The translations under genes were made by a program, and so were the position numbers. A model generated the notes under the pieces. The model was not told where the DNA came from. It worked only from the letters and a program-made list of their open reading frames with translations, and made no database searches. Source: Mnemiopsis leidyi (taxonomy: Eukaryota; Ctenophora; Tentaculata; Lobata; Bolinopsidae). Taken from it: 27,606 nucleotides of DNA. Below are positions 11,301 to 23,300 of the stretch, piece after piece (the first letter of the stretch is position 1; each line of letters begins with the position of its first letter). The stretch covers positions 142,934-170,539 of the forward strand of contig JH152799.1 in NCBI GenBank assembly GCA_000226015.1, read 5' to 3'.

Positions 11301-14300
11301 ACAACACAAAGTTACAAGAATCTTATCAACCTACTCCAGGTCATCAATGCAAGCAAAGACGCAGCAGCCAGCAGTTCTCAGTTGGTAACATGTATCAAAC
11401 TCCTCGGCCCTACCATGGCTAGCCCGCTTTGCCAGCAGCAGCTGATGGAGGCTGCTAAGGTAAACCCAACTCATCCCATCATCATCCACCACCTCACAGC
11501 ACTAAACTTACTGCTTATCACTTACTCAAAAGCAAGGAGGGTCTGTCTCACTCACTATTTAGTATTTGCTTTAACTCATTATTTAGTTTCACTCAGTAAA
11601 ACCATACATTTACTTGCTAGTGGATTGATGAAAATGTTAAATGAATCAATGTTCACATCAGCTCAATTTATCATCTTTCCACATTCAAACGGTACAATAT
11701 CTCAATAATCTCACAAATTCATACATTATATAAGTCACATAAAGGCAATGAATCAAGGTGTGACATTTGTCTCGTTTCAGGGTGTAGCCTATGCAGTAGA
11801 AGGTTTAGTTCACACTGCACAAAACAGTTCGGACGACCAAGGAATTCTGAACAATGTTAGCTCGAGTGCTGAGGAAGCCCAGAAAGCTTTGGATGAACTG
11901 ATAAGATTCATCAAGCAGACTCCATTATCCACTCAACAGGACGGTACGTCCAGCACTTTCTCCTAAATATTGTTAAACTTTAGTGTTTGTTGTTACCTGG
12001 ACGAGGGGTGATAGAGTTACTGCGCAAGAATTAAAAAGAATATTAACAGTGAAAGGGATATTTACAGTAATCAGACACCATAACCCCTCCCCTATGTAAA
12101 TATTGTATGTGAATTATGTCTGAAATAGTGAAATAGTATCTCTTGTTTAACAAATTGAATGTCTCAACTTCAACCCCACTACCTCCAGGACGTGAACTGA
12201 GTGCAGAGCAGATTCTGGACGCTAGCGACAAAATGTTCAACTCAATGGGCAACACTGCCGAGATGGTACAACAAGCCAAGATCATAGCTCGAGCTACAAG
12301 CTCGCTTGTCCATGGCATCAAGTTGGAGGCAGAATCTCAGAACGACAGTGAGAGTCAGACCAAACTTTTGGGGGCAGCTAAACAGCTTGCTGATGCCACC
12401 GCCAGGATGGTAGAGGCCGCCAAGGCTGCCGCCATGAACCCTAACGATGAGCAGTGTCAACTTGCACTCCAACAGGTAGACATAAAATCAGAGCTTTTTT
12501 GTTCTAAATCTTAACTTTAATTGAACTGTGGTCTTCCCTTTTTAGGAAGTTCAGTAATATCGTTTCATTGAACTGATCCATTCTACTATAGACTACTGAA
12601 GATCTGAGACAAGCCGCCAACAATGCCACATCAGAGAACATGAAGGCTAAGTTGATGGCGAAACTCCAAGAAAACGCCAAGATCGCCACAGCAGCCAGTA
12701 CCCAACTTCTAGCTGCCGCTAATGGAGCTGAACGGTGTAACGGTACGTTTTATTGAAGAGAAGTTTCATCATCACAGCAAAATTTCACCACAAGATTCCA
12801 CTAAATGTAAATTGGAATAAAATTATGAAATTGGACGGTTATGAGGCAGTGAGAATAAGCATGAGGCATACTTTATTGGTGACCATTTTTATTCAAGGGG
12901 CTGCTTATGGTGAGGATGACATTCTTGCCCTACCATACTACCGGTAAAACATCAGATTAAAATCAAGTTCCATCGAAAACATTGATATTCCATTGTCACA
13001 CTTCGCAAAAATAATAGTTAAAAGTATTGGATTTTTGCTAGTAACATAAGCAGTCCATATCAGATCAATTCATCAAGCCTTTCTAAGCCACTTCGTAGAT
13101 CTTCTGTGTAGTCATCATATTCATCAGCGAAGCCGTGATAAGCATCTGCGATCGTTGAACCTCTTATATCCTTAGCCGCGCTTGCTATATCAACAATGCT
13201 TGAAACAATTCCGAGGGCTGCGAAAGCACCCGACAAAAGTTTGGCTGTTGTAGAGCCTGCAGTGATAATTGTTCGAAATCCTGGTGCCGCAACTTCATCA
13301 ACCAGGGAGCTGGCCGCAGCACTCGCACTTTTTACACACTCAGCTGAGCAGGCTGCATCATGCATCTTCTTAGAAAATTCGGCGTATTTCGCAGCTGCAT
13401 TGACTGAATTTCGTAACTTCTTAACCTTGCGAACCACTTTCTTGCCTGTCCTAGGAGATGTTTTGAATTTAGAGGGTGCCCTGCGTCTGAGATCTTCCCG
13501 CAGAAGGTTGAAGTCACGTTGTACTCCTTGAAGGAGCTCAAAAATAACTCTCTCCTGATCCTCAAACTTCGTCAAGGCTTTTTCAATCTTCTTGATCTGA
13601 GATCTTATTTTGTGATCTTTAACCAGTTCAGCCAGGACATTACCTCCCCCACCTGCTATACCTCCAGCAATACTCCCTATCGTTAATGTCAGGGAGGCAC
13701 CGCCACTCACTGGTGCGATTAATAAACCTGCTATAGCTGCCACACCCGATAGTATATTTACTGACCCGCCCACTGTTTTAGCGATTCCTGTATTCCTTGC
13801 GTACTTTTTGATTCCTTCAGCTAGATCTCGACAATATCTCGCAAAATTTTCTCTGTTTAGGAGATATTCCTCTAAGTAGAAGTCATAACGATTGTGGAAT
13901 TGGACGCTATCTGTGAGAATTTCTATGTTATTGTAGAGTGCTCGAAGGAGCTCGTCTTCTATATCATTCATTACGCCATTAACTGAAATGTTCTGGTGTT
14001 CACAAAGAAACACGATTCTAAGTATGATGATAAACCAAGACTTCCTGACTTGCTTCTGGGTAGTGTGGGGGTAGTGTCCAACCAGATGTTTTATGTAAAA
14101 TGGAGAAAGACTGAGTTTTACTGCAATTTAGAAACAGCAAAAGCGCACACAAAAGAGAGAAACGAAATATTTTAAAGATTCTCTCTTAAAGTTAATACAA
14201 AAGCGAAAGAAACCGTCATTGATGATCTCAACCTCATCTACTCTTTCAGTTTTCGGAAGCATCATTCCTACTCCTACATTTACTTATTATAATTACTCAT

Positions 14301-17300
14301 GGTTGATAAAATTACACGAACTAAGAATTCAGCATCGTGTTACATGATTAAATTTGTCAAATTGACAATNTCAATGCTGCAGCCAGCCATTGCTATCAAA
14401 TAGTTTAATGAAAAACTGATGTAATTTAATATGTATAATACTCGGAGGTAACGACTAACAACCCCAACCTGTGTTCAGGAAACCCAGCCAGTCAAGAAGC
14501 CCTGATGTCTCAATGTAAGATGCTGGGAGACGCTATCAGTAAACTGGTGGGAGCGATTAACGCTCACTCCAACGATCCAAACAGCGACTCAGGACAGCTC
14601 AACCTCGTACAGTGTGCTCAGCAGTTTATCGCCGTGAGTGTACTCTTCTAAATGTCAACTATTGTAGTGTCCTTAGGTTTAGACACTAAAATAGGTTAAA
14701 TATAACCCATGCGTTTAGGAACTTAGGGCTTGAAATATTCATATATGGGGCAGAGTGGCATTGATCTCGTAAATGTAAATCTCAGTATAGAACTTCCAGT
14801 CACGTGACCTTATCTCCCTCAGCCCGCTACACGATGTGTATCTGCCGCCAAGTCAGCAGTACCCCACGTGACCGACCAAGCTGCAGCTCTACAGCTCTCA
14901 AACTTCTCCAAGAGTGCCGCATCCGCACTTGTCAACCTGCGCAACGCTGCAAACCGCGCAGGAGAATCCTTCACGGCGCTGAACGTGGACAACGCGCTAG
15001 ACCTGCTGGCTAACGTGAAGGGTAATCTGAAGGACGTGGAGAGGAGTGTTGCGGAGGGAACGATTAAACCTCTACCTCGAGAAACAGTGAGTATTTCACA
15101 TCCGGGGTCGGAACATTTCCGTATTCTCAGCCGGAGATGTCCTCCCCTCGATTCAATGGTACAGGACACTGTTTTCTTTAAGCCAGGGAAGCATTTTTAT
15201 ATCATCATTAAGGGGTTGCAACCCAGATAGCGGTCCTACTATCAATTTTGATTTAGTTCAAACTAGTGTATTTTTGCTATCTATGAGTTGCAACCCCCAT
15301 TTTTCTTAATAATAGACAAGCACAGTCGCTAAATCAAACGATTGAGCAGCTGCATAGTTTGGTGCCAGCCAATCTTAGTGCGAATCAGAACGTACGCTAT
15401 CAGCTATGCAAAGTTTTTAAACAAAAATAACCCCCAAATTCCGTTCAGTCCGGTTCAGACGGCCTTGTTGAACCTACCGTAAGTTTTGTAATGAGCTGAT
15501 CTTTAGTGACGTCATCCTGACTGTACAAGTGTGCTTTGTTGCAGTATCTCCGATCTATTCATACATGCATCATACTGTTTCACTTACCACATTTGTGATG
15601 TCTTAACAGTCGGAAGCTTTTGATGCTTTCACATACCATACAGTCGATTATCATCTGTTCTTGTAGTATATTGGCGTTGTTTGGTGTCATTTGTTGACAG
15701 ATCCCAGATTTCTTACTTCTTACAGCGAGTTTATCTCGATCTATATAATGTACAATCTGTCGAGTCTGTTTACTCCCAGCAATAATAATTTCTCAACATC
15801 CGTTTATTGCTGAAGTGTTGAAAGATGGGATCTGAAAGCAACATACGTGCCAGCCAGTGTACCGCCTTTCGATGTAGTGACGTCACATGTAGAAATGTGT
15901 CGTGACGTCACAATGGTGTCCTGTAGATTCACATTTCCAATGTCTTGGTAGATGGTCATCTTTAGCATGATATTTCTACCTGTGCTCTGATTTTAGTGAC
16001 ATTGTCTTTAAATATCTTGATTTGTAGGACTTGATCGAAATCTTGGGATGTTGTACAATCTGATGTATGCAGCTGAACGTTCTAGGTGTCTGATTGCTGC
16101 CCGGGTCAAATCAATTGTGGATATTTTGTTATACAACTAGTTTATATGCTAAATTAGCGATGGGTTAACTGACGAAATTATACAACAAATTTCTCGCTTT
16201 AAAACCAAAAACTCTACTTTTAAATCCATATCTCACTGCTTGGCAAATACGTGATGGAAGGAATAGAACTACAGTAAATAGATCGAAAATATATTATATT
16301 CGACTAAGTTATATGTATTTGACTTGGTTATACGAATCACATTTGAAGTCTATTATCTAGCTTTTTGGAATGAAATTGATTAGTCTTGAATTTTCTGTCT
16401 TCTTACTGAAATGTTAGATCTTTTCGACTTTTCTTCTTCTTGACATTAAGCCCTTGGCAATTGTCAATGCTTTTTGGCAATCAATGAACTTGAATGGCCA
16501 CTTATAAATTAATCTTCTTTTCTTTTACCTAACTTTATGGAACGCGCTATGAATGAGCTGATATCACTTGTCGATATAAACATTATGACAAAACACTATC
16601 TAATGGATTACAATTGATAATCTAAGCTAAGGGGACCACAAGAGATTGATTAGTGATCTCGGATAAGATATTCGGTGTCAAATGTCATCACCGAGTGTGC
16701 TCAAAATATTTCACTTACACCATTGTCTAGCTGATATGTGAGATTTGGGTGATCTATTTTTAGACTTATCAACTCTAAGCTTGACCCTAAATTCTCGTTA
16801 AAAAAGGCCAGCTCCACATTTCACCTGTCTAATATTCCTCTTTCAGCCAGAGTCGTGTACTGCAGACCTGTACGGAGCCAGTAAGCAGGTCGGAAGTAGC
16901 ATGGTACAACTCCTTACTGCTGCCAACCAGGGCAATGCTAACTACACGGGTACTTATTGTTTGTGTTGATTTGAAACATTTAAGGGATATTCATCACTGG
17001 GCAATGAAGCTTAGTCATGTTTTTCTCTCAAACTTTTTGTTATTCATTCCATTTATCAGCTATACTGTGAACATAGTCAAATAGGGCTTAGTTGTTGATT
17101 TCCAATGTGGCGGAGAAATTCTCCCCTCCTCCAAAATTCAAATAGACATTTCACATTACCCAATTATTCAAGGTATCGCTGCACGCGAAACTGCAAACCA
17201 CCTGGGCGATCTGATCGGAGCAGTGCGCGGAATCTGCGCGTGTACGGACGACAGAAACGACCAGAACGTCGTGATAGACAACGCCAAGGACGTACTGGAC

Positions 17301-20300
17301 GAGGCACAACGTATGATGGAGTACAGCAAGGTTCTACTGAACAACCCAGACAGCGCTGACGCCGCCAAGAACCTCCACGAGGCGAACAAGGCGGTGTCTC
17401 ACGCCATACACAACCTGCTGAACTCACTACCCGGACAGAAGGATGTGGACAGTGCTATCAAGGAGATAGCTAGAGCTAGTGTTGCTATCACTGACAGTCA
17501 GTTCCCGCCAACAAAGGTGAGCGGGGTTTTGCTGTAATGTCGGTGTCCTTAGACACACTTGGCTGTAACTAAAACCTAAGTTATTAAATTAGAACAAGTG
17601 AACGAGAATGGCCAAGTTTTTGTCCATAATTTTATTTTTTATCAATTCCTTTTTTATCAATTCCTCCTGTAGTTCCATCAAATACTCTAGAACAAAACAT
17701 CGTCACTTAAACTTGTGAAACAGATCAAGGTATTAACAGTTGGCACCCCAGGGCGAGTCACTGGCGGACCTACAGAACGCAGTAACCGAGGACGCCGCCA
17801 AGTTGAACCAAGTCTCCTCCGAGTTGGTGGCAGCTAGCAGAGTCTCTCCTGAGGACTTGGCAGTTGTAGCCAACAACTTCGCTAACGTCTACGGAAACTG
17901 TATCAACCACAGCATGCAACTAGCTGGAGCTACCAAGGTAGGGGTCTTGTTTTGGAGTTGCCAAACTTTGTTTTCCAGTTAAATGTTGTGATTCGTTTGT
18001 GTGTGTTTCATAGAGTTTGTCTTATGTAGATTTTACTATGGCTTAAGCAGTTCTGTCAACATGAAAATGATCTTATGTTTCTGTACTGTTGTATGTTGAA
18101 TGTAACGCGCGAAGCTAGTAAGCAGGCTCCGCGGGGTACGATATTGGCACTAAGTAAAACCATACACTCTCATGCACAAGTGTACATTTTACATCGGGTT
18201 GGTTCAGGAAGTTGATGGGTATCCCCCGCGCCGTCTTATTCGTGGTTACCTCCACAAAAAACACCCAATTATACTGCTTTGAGAGTTTACCTGAAACCCC
18301 TCCAGTAACTTTTCTACACGATTATATACTGGTCAATTTGTCGAGAGAACTAGAGCTGTCACAGATTTAACCGGTTATTGAATTTCCTAAGAGGCACCTA
18401 TTTTCTCATTATCTGACGTACAGAGCTCCCAAAAAGAATGCTCTCATTAGGTGTACGGTGTACCCAATCACAAAGACGTGTAGAGATTGATGTACAATGT
18501 ATTAAGATCCCAATACATTATAGAGTTTCGTTACAATTATTAATTATTTACAAACCAGATTACAAACTCGTGTTTTCCCCAGGACGCCGAACTGCAGTCT
18601 GAAGTAATAATCCAACTGAAGAACTGCCAGACAGCCTCCAACAGACTGCTCAGTCTGAGTAAACTGTGTGTAGCTGACCCTACTACTCCACATCTCAAGA
18701 ACAACCTGACTCAGTCTGCCAGATCTCTGACCGACAGTATCAACAACCTCCTCAACGCTTGTACCAGCAGTGTACCAGGACAGAAGGAATGTGATAACGC
18801 TATCAGGAATCTCGAGGTTTGTTTGGATAAGGTTCATTTCAGATTTAATCTATATTTGAGTCTTTCAAACCCTTTGAATTATATAACTTCATCGTGCTCA
18901 GGCCTTGAATATCGAAATAGAGAATGACTATTAACAGATCGCGATCTCGCGTAAATACTTTCGTACTAACAATTTTAATTTACCGCGTGTCTTCTCCAGA
19001 CGTTGAACAACAGTCTCCAAGATCCAAGTGTGCCCGTCAGTAACGAGAACTTCTTCGACTGTATCGAGGCGGTGGTACACAACCAGAGGATCCTGGAGGA
19101 CAACCTCAAGCAGCTACCTACCCTGGCTAAGGCTAATGACAGGAAACAGTTCGCTTCCTCTATTGACGAGATCAATGATGCTCTTACTGCTCTATCACGT
19201 ATGAACGCTTATTATCTTCTAATAATCAAATCTATCGGCAAATATTGATCTTGAATATAACGACTGTTAAGCTAACCAACCATTTTGAAATTTCTTCGTT
19301 CCTTCCCACTAACTCCTCCTCCCTTCAGACGCTGCTGCTCAGACCGCCTACTTGGTGGGCGTGTCCGACCCTAACAGTACAGCCGCTACTCCCGGTATTG
19401 TAGACCCCGACCTCTACAACGACGCTCACAGAGCCATCAGTTCCGCTATCGAGAAGCTGACTCAACCCGACCTGACTCAACAGGAAGTCCTGGCGGCCGC
19501 CACCCAGATCGCCCAACACACCTCCAAGCTGTGTAACGCCTGCAAGGCCGCATCTCAGAAGTGCGACAACCCTGTTGCCAAGCGACACTTCGTGCAGTGC
19601 GCTAAAGACGTGGCCAACAGCACCGCTCAGCTGGTCAAGAGCATTAAAGCTCTGGCTACCAAGCTTACCCCGGAGAACAGAGCGGCTTGCAGGGAGGCTG
19701 CTACTCCTCTCCTCGTCTCTGTAGAGCATCTCCGAGATTTCGCTCTGTCTCCTGAGTTCGCACCTGTTCCCGCTAAGATCAGCCCTGAGGGCAAGGCTGG
19801 ACAACAATGTATGATAGACGCTGGTAACAAGCTCACAGGAACAAGCACTAAACTTCTTCAGTTCTCCAGATCTCTAGCTCTGAACCCTAATGACGGTACT
19901 AACATGCAGCTCCTCATTACACAGGTCTGTGCCTTCTTCTTGTCTCTTAAGTATTTCCTTAGAATACACTCAACACAATCTGCTATTATGCGATCTAACA
20001 GAGCATTACATAAATCATACTCAAAGCAGTCAGCACGCCTCTGTACTTTAGACATCATCAAATGTACTAATACAATTCGTATTACCTTTTTCACTCTTCC
20101 AGGCTAAATCCGTATCAAATGCGGTGAAAGACCTGCTGGAGCAAGTCAAGCAGAACGTACCCGGACAAAAACCATGCGACCAAGCTATAGAGAAACTGAG
20201 AAGTGCCCAAACAGAGATGGAGCAGGCAGCAATCAGTGCTACCGCCGGACAACTCAAACCACAAGAAGCTACCAACCTGCAGGGTTACCAGACTCAACTG

Positions 20301-23300
20301 GAGTCCGCTACCATGGAGATCAAGGAGCTGATAGAGCCCCTGGCCGAGTCCGCCAAGTGTCACCCCGAGAAGTTGGGACACCATGTCGCCACTCTGTCGC
20401 TCTACTTCGACCCAGTATCCCGGGCTACTATTGGAGCTGCTTCCAAACTTACCGACATGGACCGGCAGCAGGATCTCTTCTCTCAGGTTTGTTGTAAATC
20501 TCGTGTTTACCTACAGTGCAAGTTGTACAGCTTTTCATTAAACACATCTAACAGAGAAAAGAACGTAGGCGAATTGAAGTGGATTGAAAGAGAAGGTTGA
20601 AATTGAAAGAGAAGGTTGATTAAACCTTACTTTTACTTCAGGCTCGAACCCTCATGGAGGCAATGTCCGACATGTTGGCCACATCAAAAGACTGCGGAGG
20701 AAACCCCAACGCTACAGCTCTCCATCCTAAACTAGAAGAAAACGTGGAGGCAGTTAACGAAGCTATCAGTGATCTGAGACTGACTATCGAGATGTCTCCA
20801 GAGAGCGGCTTGTCTACCTCCCTTCTTGAGAGTATCGCTAAATCTCGCAATGCTCTCAACGAACCAGTCGAGGAAAGTGTACCTGTCATGGCTCAACACG
20901 AGGCTATCCTGAACAGTGCCAGAGCTATCGCTGGTGCTAGCCAGGACATGGTCGGCAAAGCAAGTCTCAATCCAGACGCGCTGTCTGACTTGGCACAGAA
21001 GATATCTGAGAGTTACGAGACCCTGGTGGAGAACGTCAGGAAATGTGCAGATAGTCAAGGTACTGAACCGCTCAAGGATGCCACCGACAAACTGGCTAAC
21101 CCCTGCTCCGAGCTGGTGAAGACAAGTGCTGTTGTGCAGAGTAATCCTAAAGACACTATCTCAAGAAGGGAGCTGAGTGAGCATGCTAAGGGTGTTGCTA
21201 GGGGCGTGCACGCTATACTGCAGGTAAAAGTCTGGTTTTTTTTCCTCTAAATTGTTGTGCTTGTCTGTCGCACCGTTTTTGTTAAATCTGGAATTTCTTA
21301 TTTTGACCTGGAGCCATTCAGGGGATTATGAGCATAAATATAGAGTAGATAATAAACATTTGATCGCTCTACAGATTACTGTTAAACTAAGTAACCTAAC
21401 GCCGCATTAGACATAAATTGCAAATCCCCCAAGTCTGATCTGCTCACTACTTGTCCTTGCAGTCACTCCAGCAGAGCAGCCAGGGTACCCAAGCCTGTAT
21501 CGACACTATCAACTCTATTGTTGGTATCACTGGAGATCTGGAGACGATGCAGATGTTCGCCAGAACGGGAGCTTTGGAGAACACTGGGGAACCCTTCTCC
21601 AACCACAGAGAAAACATTCTGGGTAAGTCTTAGATGAACTTTTTAAAGATTTTCATGTGTCCCATGATTATGAAGTGACGAAAATATACTAGATCGTTTC
21701 TTGGCTCATTTTATCAAATCATGATCACGTGACATAACCAGGAACTGCCAAGAAACTGGTTGAGAACACCAAACAGCTGGTGGCAGGTGCAGCTGCTGAT
21801 CAAGGACAACTGAAGGAGGCCGCTCTGGCAGCCCAGAAGACCATCTCTGACCTAGCAGAAGCTGTAAAACGCGGTGCTGGTGCCCTCTCTATTGATGACG
21901 TGGAAACCCAGGTCATGTTGCTGAACGCCTGTATGGACGTTGCTAAAGCACTCTCAAACTTGATAGACTCCACCAAGGACGCTTGTGGAAAGTCAAGTGA
22001 AGATCCCAGCATGGACAGATTAAAGAGTAGTGCTAAAGAGATGGTCCAGAGCGTCAGGTATCTCTTTCTCGAAATTTCTTCTGGGAAATTTTTCAAAAAT
22101 TTAGGAATGTTAGAGTTAACAGACAGTTTTGATGATGCTGACTTATATCTCTTATCAGTTCCTTGCTGAAGACGGTCAAGAGCGCTGAAGACAAGGCTAG
22201 CCGAGGTACCAGAGCCCTGGAGATCGCAGTTGATGCCGTCTCTAATGACATCAAATCTCTGGATAACGCGACATCTGGTGCTGCCGGTGCTTCTCCCGAG
22301 GTAAATACCTGGCATTCTCTGGATTCCCGTCAAGATCTTCATGTTTGGTACATTTTCAGGGAACTCAAAATCTTATGTTTTAACTGTTAACATAACCCCG
22401 TGCTTTTAGCGTCATCTTACTTCATTAACCTCAACAAAACATGCATGCTATCGTAAACAAACACTATCGAAAGACTCCGTTTAAACACAAACCCACTAAC
22501 TCTTTCAGCCCCTTTTTTACAACACCCCCTCAGTTAGCCTCTTCAGCACACTCACAACTAACCCATCCTTTAACCCCTGCACAACTTTAGTCAGGAGCTA
22601 ATGACTCCGACGGTTTTGACTCGGACGTTGAGGTACCCGCCAGGAGGCCTCGTCTCCAGAGTTCTATTATGTCTCGTCCTAATAAGGAAGCGGAACGAGA
22701 AAAGGCCAGGATTGCAAACGCTCAGGTAGAATTGCAGAAGAGTGATTCCGTCCTAGAAGAGTGTGATTCTTATTAGAGTGATCGCCTGCCGAGTGTGATT
22801 CTATGTCTCCGATTTGCAGGGCACTTCACCTCTCAATGTGGATGTTTCCTCGCCCGGGATGATCAACAGATCCTTTAATTTTCTCGCTCGGAAAATGCTC
22901 ATCTCCGCTTTGGTCTTAACAGCAATTTTAGAATGGGACAGCTATCAATCGTTCATTACTACTTCCCATTCATGATTAGATGATTTCCTTCTCTCTTCAC
23001 TTTAATTATTCTGTTTGCCTTTTTCTTATTTGCGTTCGGGTCTGTTTAAATAACTTTTAAAAATTGCGTTTCCCCAAGCCAACCTCCTCTTTCACTCAAG
23101 CACATAAGTCAGCACATTTTCGTTGAAAAGCGGTTAGTTTTCGTACTATAACACCACTTCAAGCAGCATGAATATTCAATAATAGCACTTCAGCATTTAT
23201 ATTTTTATATTTGTCATTTTAGGATTTTATGAAGACCCCTCATCGGGAACCTTTTTTAATTTCAATTTGCTGACCCATCAGAGATATTGGCTGTGATTTA

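Larger units (their letters stand above)
12743..14478 (+). other. talin intron 14 (host of the nested gene)
   Basis: 1,736 bases, donor GTACGT, acceptor TGTTCAG. Its + strand shows no further exon with talin similarity. The - strand carries the ApoL-like frame, its possible poly(A) signals, and AT-rich DNA (14150-14470) that could contain that gene's promoter or first exon. Confidence 0.8.
15087..16846 (+). other. talin intron 16
   Basis: 1,760 bases, donor GTGAGT, acceptor CTCTTTCAG. It contains an inverted repeat (15212-15297) and three CRE palindromes (15507, 15878 and 15903), listed separately. The rest is AT-rich with no open frame that resembles a known protein on either strand. Confidence 0.75.

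Noticed and set aside
19325..19807. 160-codon frame on - opposite exon 22
   Set aside because: It is the antisense shadow of a well-supported talin exon; GC-balanced coding DNA often leaves such frames open.
22820..22990. Open stretch after GATTTGCAG in talin intron 27 (starting Gly-Thr-Ser-Pro-Leu-Asn)
   Set aside because: The acceptor is fair, but no convincing donor follows before a stop. The only nearby GT would give an 18-base exon without family support.
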